From positions 1,922,001-1,986,000 of the forward strand of contig OZ244867.1 in NCBI GenBank assembly GCA_965221175.1: a DNA stretch of 64,000 nt, given 5' to 3'. The position numbers and the translations under genes are program-made. Source of the DNA: JAJDZL01 sp965221175 (GTDB taxonomy: Bacteria; Pseudomonadota; Gammaproteobacteria; Arenicellales; JAJDZL01). Below the pieces are notes generated by a model. That model did not search any database. It was not told where the DNA came from and was given only the letters and a program-made list of their open reading frames with translations. Numbering within the stretch: the first letter of the stretch is position 1; every line of letters starts with the position of its first letter. Positions 55,331-64,000 of this stretch are shown here, in pieces.

Positions 55331-56467
55331 ATGCAACTGGATATGCATTATTACGGCACCTATTCAATGGCACGGGCTGCCGGAATAAATCCGGATACCG
55401 CTCAGATCATCGCCACGTGTGCCCAATTCGTTGATGACAACACTGCAAAGTCTGACGTGACTTTCCGTGACGGTTCGAGAATCGACGCGGAAGCGACCGC
55501 ACACCATACGCTCGATATAAACAATATCAAGGACGGCGATCAACGTCGCGTGTGGGTACCATTTCACTTCCTTCCGGGCAATCAAGGTGAAGGCTATACT
55601 GAACGCCTGAAATGCCGCAAGGACAGTGAAGTTGCACAGGAGATGCGGGATCATCATCTGGGCCTCGCAGACAGAGCTTTCGCACCAGCCCTCATGGGAA
55701 TCACCGCTCATGTATATTCTGACACATTTTCCCATTACGGGTTTTCTGGTGTGAGTTCTCGAGGGAACAAGGTCGTCAATAACAGCTTCCGGTTCCACGA
55801 GGAGGTGGAGGGCCTTGATGTGACGATCGAAAATCTCAACCCTGATATGCGCGAATATATTACCGGTAAGGCATCAAAGTTCATCGCAAAACCAAATGAC
55901 TACCACGGCGGTTTACTAAGTAATATTGTTTCATGGCTTGGGGAAGAGGCATCAGGCGCACTAGGACACGGTTCTGTCGCCACCTATCCAGATAGGCCGT
56001 ATCTCGTCTGGAGCTTTGACTATGAACGGGATGATTATGTGGCCAATGGAATAACATCTATTAGGAATAATTCGGTAACATTTCATGAAGGTTGCCATGC
56101 TCTCTACAACATGTTCACACATTTTTTGAATTTACAGCCTGAAAAATATTCTTCCGGCGATGGCAGGGCGTTTAGTGATATTTCTGAAAGGGTAATGAGA
56201 GTTCTGCTGACACAAGGGCCCAAGCAAGAGCGTATTGACGCTTGGCAAGCCGCAGCGGAAGAAGGGGCTATATTTGGTAAACCCGGCGAGCGGATTCCCA
56301 TCTATGAAGGTGAAAAGTGGAACGAGCAGTGGGAGAATCTTGATGGCCAAGAAGATTACCACACTGCAATGGAAACGCAAATCTGGCATTTTTACCAAGC
56401 TTCAGCGATGCATCGTACCTACATAATCCGCGATCTCTTGCCAACGCACGGCCTGATAATTAACTAA
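55331..56467 (+). CDS. DUF6765 family protein
   Basis: 378 residues from the ATG that has AGGA nine bases upstream. The open frame extends 81 codons further left, almost to the insertion sequence, but that part (from 55088) has no match to the family and includes RPSGNEIDKLLKAACVF of unknown origin. MQLDMHYYGTYSMARAAG and GITAHVYSDTFSHYGFSG are DUF6765 hallmarks; the spaced His/Asp residues look like metal ligands of the zinc phospholipase C/nuclease type. The function is not known. It is the last gene of the island before attR. Confidence 0.82.
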   Translation: MQLDMHYYGTYSMARAAGINPDTAQIIATCAQFVDDNTAKSDVTFRDGSRIDAEATAHHTLDINNIKDGDQRRVWVPFHFLPGNQGEGYTERLKCRKDSEVAQEMRDHHLGLADRAFAPALMGITAHVYSDTFSHYGFSGVSSRGNKVVNNSFRFHEEVEGLDVTIENLNPDMREYITGKASKFIAKPNDYHGGLLSNIVSWLGEEASGALGHGSVATYPDRPYLVWSFDYERDDYVANGITSIRNNSVTFHEGCHALYNMFTHFLNLQPEKYSSGDGRAFSDISERVMRVLLTQGPKQERIDAWQAAAEEGAIFGKPGERIPIYEGEKWNEQWENLDGQEDYHTAMETQIWHFYQASAMHRTYIIRDLLPTHGLIIN

Positions 56468-56470
56468 TCA

Positions 56471-56795
56471 GTGGCACCCAGGCCGGTCGGGCCGGACAGA
56501 ACCTTTTGACGCAAAGCACCCCGAATGGAAAATTGTTGCCGTGAGGCTCGGGAAGTGTTGTGCTGGCTGAAGGTGTCGAATGACTTTCAGGGATAAGCAG
56601 GTTGAACCTTTATTCAACCGACAACCGCGATACATAGCCGGACATCCTTAATAGAGATAAGATAACAAATCCTTATCTCGGAATACCGACCGGTCCGGGA
56701 TGAGGGAACCTGGCAGGGCGGTCAACACCACTAACTAACTGTGGAAGCTTGAAGAGTTTACCGATGGAACATCGGCCTAGTAGTCCCTTCATTAA
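56471..56795 (+). mobile_element. Structured non-coding remnant, possibly 5' part of a group II intron
   Basis: Starts GTGGC four bases after the DUF6765 stop codon and holds many stems: GGTTGAA/TTCAACC (56610-56629), GAGATAAG/CTTATCTC (56653-56680), GACCGGTC (56688-56695) and CCGAT/ATCGG (56761-56775), the last followed by CTAGTAGTCCC. The GTGxx start, the GCCGGAC segment and a stem followed by a TAGTAG-like end resemble domains I-III of bacterial group II introns. No reverse transcriptase, domain V or 3' end follows. The assignment is tentative. Confidence 0.35.
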
Positions 56796-57460
56796 TTAGA
56801 CTCAGAAAATTCTCTGTTTACCTGGTCTGAAAGGGGATTCGTCGATGGCACTACATTGTCTGGCGCAACGAAGCAGAGGCGGAGAAGGACAGAGCCGACC
56901 ACCAAACGATCACCGCTGATCAGTAGAAACGACTCCGCGGCTGCGGCAAGGCCTTGGTTGGACATTTTGCTTATTGCCGCAGGCACAATAGAGTTTGTCA
57001 TATAGCCGTTTCGGTTGTCTGGACAGATTGTTGATGAGGTAGCACGGATTTTAACCTTTGCGGATGACTGTTATCTTGGCAATCGCGCACTTGGCCCAAT
57101 GCCAACTATTCGCCCAATAGTGCTACGCCTTGAAACGGCGCCCGGCGCCCTAGGCATCTGCGATATTTTCAGTTGGTATCTTAATTAATGAGCTTGGATT
57201 TGAAACAAAAGTTTTTAGGTTATAAGTATGAAATTCAGTTTTCATGTGAACCATGAACTTATCTTCCTGCAAATTCATGAAATTTATTTATCTGGTTTTT
57301 CAGTTAGCACCGCCTATTTTTCAATACACTTTCGGTACACTGATCAGTTTTAACTACTTGCGCCAGACTGGTCTAATACATTGGATCAACAAGTCTTATA
57401 CTAACTGTACCGAATACCCCCTGTTTCAGCATAATCAGTAAATTATTGGTTTTACTGGCT
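56796..57460. other. Non-coding right margin of the island
   Basis: 665 bases without a credible gene; small frames on both strands lack family features. The last ~130 bases (57333-57460) are the arm next to attR and contain TTTCGGTAC at 57330-57338, shared with the left margin. Confidence 0.5.
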
Positions 57461-57504
57461 CTGAAAATCCCCGTGTCAGTGGTTCGATTCCGCCCCTGGC
57501 CACC
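57461..57504 (+). repeat. attR: duplicated 3' end of tRNA-Phe
   Basis: 44 bases identical to 38855-38898 except one. The repeat begins in the anticodon loop and ends at CC of the acceptor end; the tRNA 5' half is absent, so it is not a functional tRNA. It marks the right end of the island. Confidence 0.9.
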
Positions 57505-57527
57505 GCTTATCGTTTCCCAAAAGGCTT

Positions 57528-57550
57528 CACTAAACAGTTTACTTTTAGTG
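57528..57550. terminator. Hairpin just outside attR
   Basis: CACTAAA and TTTAGTG (57528-57534 and 57544-57550) form a perfect 7-base stem. Because the island inserted at the tRNA 3' end, this could be the original terminator of tRNA-Phe, now 18.6 kb away; it may also act for the leftward rpoD. No strong T-run follows. Confidence 0.3.
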
Positions 57551-57639
57551 TGGTCGCAACTGTGGGGACTCCCGCGATAACAAAAAGATTTCTGGGACAG
57601 AAAGTCCAGAATCTCAATTATGGTAAATTAGAAAATATT

Positions 57640-59421
57640 CTAGAAATCTATAAAAGGTTTCAGATTGTCCGATCGGGAGGGATGGCGCAGTTTTCGAATC
57701 GCTTTTGCTTCAATCTGACGAATCCGCTCCCGCGTTACGTCAAATTGCTGCCCAACTTCCTCAAGCGTATGATCAGTCGGCATTCCGATTCCAAAGCGCA
57801 TTCGCAATACTTTAGCTTCGCGGTCTGATAGAGAATTCAGCGCCGAATCGGTCGCTGCTCGCAATCCTGCTTCGGTCGCCACTTCAAGTGGAGCACGAAC
57901 AGTTTTGTCTTCAATGAAGTCGCCGACATGTGAATCCTCATCTTCACCCGTTGGCGCTTCCATGGATAGTGGTTCTTTCGGAATTTTCAAAACCTTGCGA
58001 ACTTTGTCTTCCGTAACTTCCATTCGTTCCGCCAGTTTTTCTACGGTGGCCTCTCGACCTTCTTCCTGTCTGATTTCCCGCTGAATGCGGGTGAGTGTAC
58101 TCAGTGTTTGGGTCATGTGAACGGGAACTCGAATTGTTCGAGACTGATCGGCGCACGCCCTTGTGATTGCCTGGCGAATCCACCATGTCGCATAGGTCGA
58201 AAATTTGAAACCTCGCTCGTGTTCGAATTTGTCAACCGCTTTCATTAGTCCGATATTGCCTTCCTGTATCAGGTCCTGAAAACCCAGACCTCGATTGTTG
58301 TATTTCTTTGCAATTGAAACCACGAGTCTTAGATTTGCCTCGATCATTTCTTTCTTTGCCCGATTTGCTCGAGTCTCTCCGACTGCAATCTTCCGACGCA
58401 CCTCGCGAAATTCTTCAATCGGCATGCCAAGCCGCGCTTCAAACTTCTGTAGATGCTCTCGCGCTTCCTTAATGTCCTCTCGATATTTTTCGAGTTCTTG
58501 TGCTTGCGCCTCGTTACACACTGCTTTCAGCAGCGACATCAAATTTCTGTGCGTGAGTTTGCTCCAAAACACATCGTGAACATTCTGTCGGGGAATACGA
58601 ACTTTGTCAATGCAGATTTCTTCCAGTACCTTGCTTTTCTCCTTCAGTTCTCTATCGGCTTCATGAACAATATTGAACATATCGTCTATCTGCTTGCGAA
58701 CATACTTGAACTGCATAAACCACTTTGATATGAATCGCCGGTAATTCATGACCTGCTTGCTTCGCACACCTTCTGGTTGATGTTTAATCGCATTTCGAAG
58801 ATTCTTGTGATGCGCGCAAACAATTCCGAAGCGACGTTTTAACTCCGCGGTATTGGATGCGGCTTTCTCTTCATCGTGCTCTCCCGCTCTCGGGCTAAGT
58901 GCAGTACTGGTTTTTGAATCCAAAAAGAATCCAGTGCAAAGTTCAGTCGCGCGCATGGACTCATTGTTGATCTTATGGAACATTTGAACAAGAGAATCAA
59001 TAATCAACGGGCAGGTTGATGCTGCTTCTTTGGCGGAGAGCAGCCCTGACTGAATTCTCTTTGCCAGCTCTATCTCCTTGCTTCGAGTTAACAGATCGAT
59101 GGCACCCATTTCACGCATGTACATGCGAACCGGATCGGTAGTGCTGCCAAACTCGCTTTTCAGCACCTCTTCCGCTTCTTCAGCTGCATCCTCATCGTCT
59201 ACACTCTCGTCAGCCTGCATGATCAGACTGTCTGGATCTGGCGCATTATCAAGGACATCAATTTCCATTTCGCTGATGATGTTGACGATGGTCTCAATCT
59301 GTTCAACATCGCTCATCGCCTCTGGAAGATGGTCATTGATTTCTTCGTACGTAAGAAATCCTTGACGCCTGCCCTTGATTATGAGGTCTCTCAATTTTGA
59401 ATCTTGTGTGCTGTATTCCAT
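57640..59421 (-). CDS. rpoD: RNA polymerase primary sigma factor (sigma-70)
   Basis: 593 residues. Region 1.1 is present (LRDLIIKGRRQGFLTYEEINDHLP), then region 1.2 DPVRMYMREMGAIDLLTR near 97, the non-conserved insert, region 2 (IEANLRLVVSIAKKYNNRGLGF, FSTYATWWIRQAITRA near 400), region 3 (REEGREATVEKLAERM) and region 4 with the helix-turn-helix TLEEVGQQFDVTRERIRQIEAKA. It recognises -35/-10 promoters of housekeeping genes. The usual neighbours dnaG and rpsU are not in the window. The stop codon is about 135 bases from attR, so the island sits just beyond its 3' end. Confidence 0.97.
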   Translation of the reverse strand: MEYSTQDSKLRDLIIKGRRQGFLTYEEINDHLPEAMSDVEQIETIVNIISEMEIDVLDNAPDPDSLIMQADESVDDEDAAEEAEEVLKSEFGSTTDPVRMYMREMGAIDLLTRSKEIELAKRIQSGLLSAKEAASTCPLIIDSLVQMFHKINNESMRATELCTGFFLDSKTSTALSPRAGEHDEEKAASNTAELKRRFGIVCAHHKNLRNAIKHQPEGVRSKQVMNYRRFISKWFMQFKYVRKQIDDMFNIVHEADRELKEKSKVLEEICIDKVRIPRQNVHDVFWSKLTHRNLMSLLKAVCNEAQAQELEKYREDIKEAREHLQKFEARLGMPIEEFREVRRKIAVGETRANRAKKEMIEANLRLVVSIAKKYNNRGLGFQDLIQEGNIGLMKAVDKFEHERGFKFSTYATWWIRQAITRACADQSRTIRVPVHMTQTLSTLTRIQREIRQEEGREATVEKLAERMEVTEDKVRKVLKIPKEPLSMEAPTGEDEDSHVGDFIEDKTVRAPLEVATEAGLRAATDSALNSLSDREAKVLRMRFGIGMPTDHTLEEVGQQFDVTRERIRQIEAKAIRKLRHPSRSDNLKPFIDF

Positions 59422-60010
59422 CTAATTTCCGAACCTAAATTTATTTTCAGATATTCAATTGATGCAAGTCACGGCTTTGTCAATCCGCTTGATTCTATCC
59501 TTGCCAGCAATTCATGTTGCTTCTTTCAGTTGCTAAAATCAGTTCCAAAACGGAACTGATTTTTCACATTAGCACAAATAATCGCTTCTTCACCACAAAT
59601 ATCTTAGAGTTCTTCCCAACCTAAAAGATAAACCTGAATTATCATTTTTCAAGGCCGTGGTCCAAGTGACAGATAACCATAGTTCTGCTATATATTCAAT
59701 GAGTTGGATTCAAAGGCATTGAATCAAACAATTGGAATTGTATAAGAACTCGGCGAAATGTCGTGAACTTAGTAATTATATTGATTTCAATCAATAGTTT
59801 CAAAATTTTATGAGGCAGTAGACCGGCGTTATCACCACGGCACCCAGTACCGCACGCGCTTTCATTTATGCATGTCCGCGTGTGTAGTGAATTTCTTCCA
59901 TAGAGTACTGTTTCAAGAAGATTGCCGTAGCTTTGACAGCCTGAAATTCACATATTCGTCAATTCACGACTGCCGTTTTCTGCGGTTTGCCTCTCTGTGT
60001 TCGCAGACGA
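59422..60010. other. Intergenic region between the helicase gene and rpoD
   Basis: 589 bases, AT-rich, with the rpoD promoter expected in the leftward direction and a strong terminator-like hairpin. Small frames lack any support. I see no RNA gene. Confidence 0.5.
59535..59564. terminator. Strong bidirectional terminator
   Basis: A perfect 12-base stem, AAAATCAGTTCC with GGAACTGATTTT around a 5-base loop, flanked by A and T runs so that it works on either strand. It most likely ends the leftward transcript of the RecQ-UvrD gene before rpoD. Confidence 0.7.
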
Positions 60011-63000
60011 CTATTCGTCGGGTTCAAATACCAGTTCCGGCAGAACCACTTCCCAAGCATCGCATTTGACATTGTCTCGAAATTCCGGACTTGTCGCGTT
60101 AATACTCCATCCGGATATTGCCATTACTGATGCGGTTCGAAATCGCATTCTGTCTGGGGGAGTGAAACGCTTTGCCATTCGGCCGACTACCGAACCCGAC
60201 TGATTGAGCAGCTCCCAATATCCCGACTCTGCAATTCTTATATCCAGGGAGTTGCCAAGCGACAGTTCGGCAATGGCGCAGTGAACGAAATGATTAGAAC
60301 CTTTTCGCCCTGCATAACCCAGATCTACATCTTCAAGACTAGCCCGAATGTATTGGTATGTGAATTCTGCCGGCCCAGGCGGCGGTTCGACAGGATCACG
60401 TCGCAGTATGCAGAGTTCTTTGAGCAAAGTTTCCTGTATTGGATTGAATCCGTTCAGCTTGGTGAGTGTCAGCGTAAATCGAGCACGTGTCATTGCCACG
60501 TAGTACAGCCTGCGTACCTCATCCAGATCAGTTTTACCTTGGAAATTGCTCCAGCCGCCATCCAGAACGCAAACATGATCGAACTCGAGTCCTTTGGCTC
60601 GGTGTGCAGTCAGCAGAAGGAGTCCACGATGTTGCCGACGCGCGTCTTTTCCCCACTCAGCCAGCCATTCAATGAAGTGAGTTACCGGCATTTCCGAACC
60701 ACTGGTTTCCAATTCATGATCATCGACTGCCTGATGCAGCAGTTCGCTCCAATATCCGATTGTGTTTTCATGCAGCCATGTCCGCATATCGGTAATTTCG
60801 ATGACACCTGATTTCCTGCCCTGTAGCCATTCGGTAAACATCCGAGTCTCACGCAAGCGCCAGAAATTCGGCGTTTTTTCATATCCCAACTGAACGGGTA
60901 TGTCATGCAGTTCGCAGAATGCGCGCACTGGATTCAGATACTCCCACTTACGTGCAATCACCGCGCACCGCGACCAGTCCCATTCATCAGAAAGATCCAA
61001 GAGGCGTTGAAACTCAGCCATTGCAACCTGTGCCTGAGCTATCGGGTCGCTGCCCGCCGGCAGAATTTGCACTCGCCCTTTGGAAACCGGGTCCAGTTTC
61101 TGCCATGGTCCACCGGGGAGTTCCTTCGAACGCACATCGTCAATTCTGATGGGATGCGCGACCTTCATTCGTTCCCTTGCCGATTGAATTACAGTGTTTG
61201 CGGCCGATATGATGTGGCGGGTGGAACGATAGTTGTCCGTGAGAAAAACAGGTTTGGGTCCGTAATCCGTCTCGAAACGATGAATAAATTCCACCGAAGT
61301 GTTGTTGAAAGCGTAAATGTTCTGATCGTCGTCACCGACTGCGAATAGAGTGAGTTTGCCAGCTTCATCTTCAATCGTTCGCCCTGCAAGCGCGGAAATC
61401 AACTCGTACTGATCTTCGTTGATGTCCTGATATTCGTCGACCAAGATCCAACGAAATCCATGCAACAATCGTTCTCGTTGCTCGTCCGCTTCGTCCTGTG
61501 GCAGGTCCTTTCCGCGCAACAGATCCACTGCCTGACGGATCACGTTCTCGAATAGCTTCTCATCAGGTTGCTCTGCCATCTTTCTGAAACTAGTGCCAGC
61601 CAGCCGCATCGCTAGGGCATGACAAGTCAGTACCGTCACTCCCCGCGCGTCATCGCCGATCAGTTCTTTGAGTCGATTGCGAATTTCCACCGCCGCATGG
61701 CGGTTGTAGGCCAAGGCCAGGACCCCGCGGGCATTCTCGCGCCGCGCTCGTATGAGATAGGCAATTCGATGAACCAACACTCGTGTTTTACCGGAACCTG
61801 GGCCAGCAAGCACCAGCACGTTTGTTTGTTCTCGATTGTCCGCAACAATGCGCTGCTGAATGGAATTGTTCAGGCTTTCAACGATCTTTCGCCACGATTC
61901 CGGTGTCGTTTGCCGTGCAATCGTCCTACTTCGCTCGCACATCCAGCGTTGGAGAAATTCCTCTTCATTCAGCACGAAGTAGTCTTTCGCCAGGCGTGCC
62001 GCCTCATGCATCTTGCTAAGACCGAGCTTCGCGTATTCATCGATCACATGTATCTGAAGAACCTGTCCGTTGTAATGAAGATACAGCGGTTCAAAATCGG
62101 CACTGGCAAAGCCGCGCCGTTCCCGTTTCAGGATGATGGTCATGGCTGGTCGGAGCACTGACATGCCCTTGTGAAGTCGAATGACTTCCTGATCGTGCAA
62201 CCACAGCAGAGCGCGATCTCGCAAACGCACCAAGTGCTGCTCAGATACTTTGGATTTGAGAGCAAGATTAGATTTGATTGCCTGGGTCAGCATACCTTGT
62301 GTGGTTTCGGCCAGAAGATCCGTTCCCCGGCTGCCGGGTGGAAGAGATTCGAGCAGGTGCTCCAGCAGACAGTGTGCTGCTTCACGCCGGGTTTGCGCGA
62401 CCCGTTCCAGCTCCTTCCATTCGCGCCTCAGTTTCACGCGTACGGTTTCCGCACCCATGTTTCTGACATCCAAACTGCCTGCGGCACCGCCTTCGCCACG
62501 TCCGTCGGCTGCAATGCTGCTCAGGATACGCCGCAGACGACCCGGCAAAGGATCGGCTACGCCCCGATCCCTGAGATCCTGTGCAACCAATCGCAAATGC
62601 AGTTTCGATGCATCTCCTTTGCCCTGATCCGGATGCTCCTCGCGCATCCGCGCGATCAATGCAATTTCCAGATCCGCGGCTTCCCTGATGCGCCTGGCAG
62701 AGGAACGCTCCACCCCTGAATGCAAGAATGCTGTCAGTGCCAAATCGTTACTGGCAATTCCAAGCTGTTCCAAATTATGAAACGCGTGGCGTACTTGCTC
62801 AATACTCAATCCAGAAACCACCATCAGCTCATCTGTAGAAATCCCCTCATCCGGCCTAGCTTCGACCAGCTCCCTTACGATGGTCAGCAACTGTTTGCGG
62901 TACTTTTCCAAGATCTGTTTCTTTTGCATCCGTGCAGTTGCCTCATCCAGCGTATTCACCCGTAAAGAGGAAGGGAATATCTGTACCCGATTCTCTTCGC

Positions 63001-64000
63001 GACTAAGCAGTTTTGACTCCTCCAGCCAGGAAATCGCGACCTTGACGCGGTCGTCGTCAGTAACGAAATTCTTCTCAAATTCATGATCTTCGTCCTCGCT
63101 GAGTATTTCACCTGAAGTCGCCACTACCTCGTCTTTTAGATTCTTCTTTCGGTTCAGGTTCCACAACGCCCGAAGCACACCGTGGATTTCCCGACGAGAA
63201 AGGCGCGAACTCGCGGACATGCCGAACTGGCGTTCAACATCATCTTCCGTATACAACATGACACATCGAGCGGCATTCAGATCGCGGCCGGCGCGGCCTG
63301 CCTCCTGAAAATAGTTCTCAAGCGAAGCTGGTATGTCAGCATGTATGACCAGACGAACATCGGCTTTGTCAATGCCCATACCGAACGCATTGGTAGCCGT
63401 GATCACACGCAGCTCGCCTTCTTTGAAACTATGCTGTACGTTCTTTTTATCTTCCGGGGACCGTTTCGCATGAAAATGCTCCACCGCTATGTCCTTCATC
63501 CGCAGAAAATCAGCTGCTTCCTCAGTTTGCTTGCGCGTTGCACAATAGACTATGGCGCCGCCAGGAACATTGGCCGGCATGTATCTCATCAATATCTGAT
63601 GGATATGTGCGAACTTTTCACCTCCGGATGTCGGCATAACTTCAAACGTCAGATTGGAACGTTCGGCACCGCCGTTGAAAACATTCAGTTCAATGCCAAT
63701 CTTCCGGTAGAAGTGATCAACGATATCCTTCTCGACATCGGGCTTGGCAGTCGCAGTCAGGCAAAGTACAGGCGGCACCGGTTCTTCGCCCGCCTTATCC
63801 CGAATGAAACGGGCTACATAGCGATAGTCGGGTCGGAAGTCATGTCCCCATCCAGAAAGGCAGTGAACTTCGTCCAGTACCCATGCACCGATCTCGCGCT
63901 GGTCAAGTGTACGTCGTAGAGATTGGCTGCGAAGCTGCTCAGGCGAAACAAGCAGGATGGCCGCATCGCCGAGCCGTACCCTTTCCCTTGCATCCGCTCT
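60011..64000 (-). CDS. RecQ-UvrD composite DNA helicase, N-terminus outside the window
   Basis: At least 1,329 residues are visible; the frame stays open to the right edge (no start is real at 63778, where the codon is an internal GTG). The N-terminal part is a RecQ-type SF2 helicase: VLDEVHCLSGWGHDFRPDY (motif II), LCLTATA (III), VYCATRKQTEEAA-like IVYCATRK (IV), GMGIDKADVRLVIH (V) and QEAGRAGRD (VI). The C-terminal half is a UvrD/Rep SF1 helicase: LAGPGSGKTRVLVHR (Walker A, near 61800), ILVDEYQDINEDQ, GDDDQNIYAFN, TAHRAKGLEFDHV and YYVAMTRAR. Such double-motor proteins occur scattered in proteobacteria. The role is probably DNA repair or replication restart, possibly defence; not established. 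Confidence 0.9.
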   Translation of the reverse strand, partial: RADARERVRLGDAAILLVSPEQLRSQSLRRTLDQREIGAWVLDEVHCLSGWGHDFRPDYRYVARFIRDKAGEEPVPPVLCLTATAKPDVEKDIVDHFYRKIGIELNVFNGGAERSNLTFEVMPTSGGEKFAHIHQILMRYMPANVPGGAIVYCATRKQTEEAADFLRMKDIAVEHFHAKRSPEDKKNVQHSFKEGELRVITATNAFGMGIDKADVRLVIHADIPASLENYFQEAGRAGRDLNAARCVMLYTEDDVERQFGMSASSRLSRREIHGVLRALWNLNRKKNLKDEVVATSGEILSEDEDHEFEKNFVTDDDRVKVAISWLEESKLLSREENRVQIFPSSLRVNTLDEATARMQKKQILEKYRKQLLTIVRELVEARPDEGISTDELMVVSGLSIEQVRHAFHNLEQLGIASNDLALTAFLHSGVERSSARRIREAADLEIALIARMREEHPDQGKGDASKLHLRLVAQDLRDRGVADPLPGRLRRILSSIAADGRGEGGAAGSLDVRNMGAETVRVKLRREWKELERVAQTRREAAHCLLEHLLESLPPGSRGTDLLAETTQGMLTQAIKSNLALKSKVSEQHLVRLRDRALLWLHDQEVIRLHKGMSVLRPAMTIILKRERRGFASADFEPLYLHYNGQVLQIHVIDEYAKLGLSKMHEAARLAKDYFVLNEEEFLQRWMCERSRTIARQTTPESWRKIVESLNNSIQQRIVADNREQTNVLVLAGPGSGKTRVLVHRIAYLIRARRENARGVLALAYNRHAAVEIRNRLKELIGDDARGVTVLTCHALAMRLAGTSFRKMAEQPDEKLFENVIRQAVDLLRGKDLPQDEADEQRERLLHGFRWILVDEYQDINEDQYELISALAGRTIEDEAGKLTLFAVGDDDQNIYAFNNTSVEFIHRFETDYGPKPVFLTDNYRSTRHIISAANTVIQSARERMKVAHPIRIDDVRSKELPGGPWQKLDPVSKGRVQILPAGSDPIAQAQVAMAEFQRLLDLSDEWDWSRCAVIARKWEYLNPVRAFCELHDIPVQLGYEKTPNFWRLRETRMFTEWLQGRKSGVIEITDMRTWLHENTIGYWSELLHQAVDDHELETSGSEMPVTHFIEWLAEWGKDARRQHRGLLLLTAHRAKGLEFDHVCVLDGGWSNFQGKTDLDEVRRLYYVAMTRARFTLTLTKLNGFNPIQETLLKELCILRRDPVEPPPGPAEFTYQYIRASLEDVDLGYAGRKGSNHFVHCAIAELSLGNSLDIRIAESGYWELLNQSGSVVGRMAKRFTPPDRMRFRTASVMAISGWSINATSPEFRDNVKCDAWEVVLPELVFEPDE

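Larger units (their letters stand above)
38855..57504. mobile_element. Genomic defence island integrated in tRNA-Phe
   Basis: About 18.6 kb bounded by the 44-base tRNA repeat. It contains a HEPN-motif protein, abiEi/abiEii, a broken type ISP-like restriction enzyme, an amber-interrupted gene, qatABCD, an insertion sequence, a DUF6765 gene and a structured remnant. None of these belongs to the conserved chromosomal blocks on either side. No integrase, excisionase or conjugation gene is visible, so it is probably immobile or moved in trans. TTTCGGTAC occurs just inside both ends (38941 and 57330) and may be an integrase arm site. An internal degenerate copy of the right end at 48541-48670 points to a composite structure. 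Confidence 0.88.

Noticed and set aside
38900..57460. CRISPR array or tandem repeats
   Set aside because: No regularly spaced repeats were seen on reading the island or the flanks.
57464..57504. Second tRNA-Phe gene
   Set aside because: Only the 3' part is present; the acceptor 5' strand, D arm and most of the anticodon stem are missing. It is attR.
60281..63919. Several rightward frames of 140-245 codons within the helicase gene
   Set aside because: All are antisense to the RecQ-UvrD coding sequence and lack motifs.

Overview
The window reads as a bacterial chromosome, most likely an unplaced gammaproteobacterium. This rests on gene order: dut-coaBC divergent from rpmB-rpmG; yqgE-ruvX-pyrR-pyrB followed by a zinc-less dihydroorotase homologue, as in pseudomonads; yggS-proC-yggT; mutY-yggX; and a tkt-gap-pgk-pyk-fba block. 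Species cannot be told from the sequence. Coding density is high and many neighbouring genes overlap or are a few bases apart.

Bases 1-38,823 and 57,640-64,000 are core chromosome. From the left come a PLP dehydratase (cut by the edge), an MttB-superfamily methyltransferase, a leftward coaBC-dut-grx-ATPase-metA run, rpmBG, a fatty acid desaturase, infA, hemJ, trmL, an S15-type hydrolase, a KefB-like antiporter, and a molybdenum cofactor cluster (moeB, moaC, moeA, moaE, moaD). Then follow the central carbon block, the pyrimidine operon, yggS-proC-yggT, ampG, xthA, mutY, yggX and tRNA-Phe(GAA). To the right of the island are rpoD and a very large RecQ-UvrD composite helicase that runs off the right edge.

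Bases 38,855-57,504 are a genomic island inserted into tRNA-Phe. The last 44 bases of the tRNA are repeated, with one mismatch, at the far end. The cargo is almost all anti-phage: a protein with a C-terminal HEPN-like motif, an AbiEi/AbiEii pair with an operator placed over its promoter, a type ISP-like restriction enzyme broken by a frameshift, an unknown gene broken by an amber codon, and a complete Qat operon (qatABCD). An insertion sequence with a 7-base target duplication lies just behind qatD, followed by a DUF6765 gene and a structured stretch that may be the 5' part of a group II intron. No integrase is visible.

The least expected signal is at 48,541-48,670. These 130 bases align without gaps to the 130 bases next to the right attachment site (57,333-57,462), about two thirds identical by hand count, and the similarity stops within a base or two of where the tRNA-derived core begins. 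This suggests that the island is a composite of two related elements stacked at the same tRNA. The left part (HEPN, AbiE, type ISP, amber gene) contains both broken genes; the right part carries the intact Qat system. A perfect 13-base inverted repeat overlaps this internal end and lies directly upstream of qatA.
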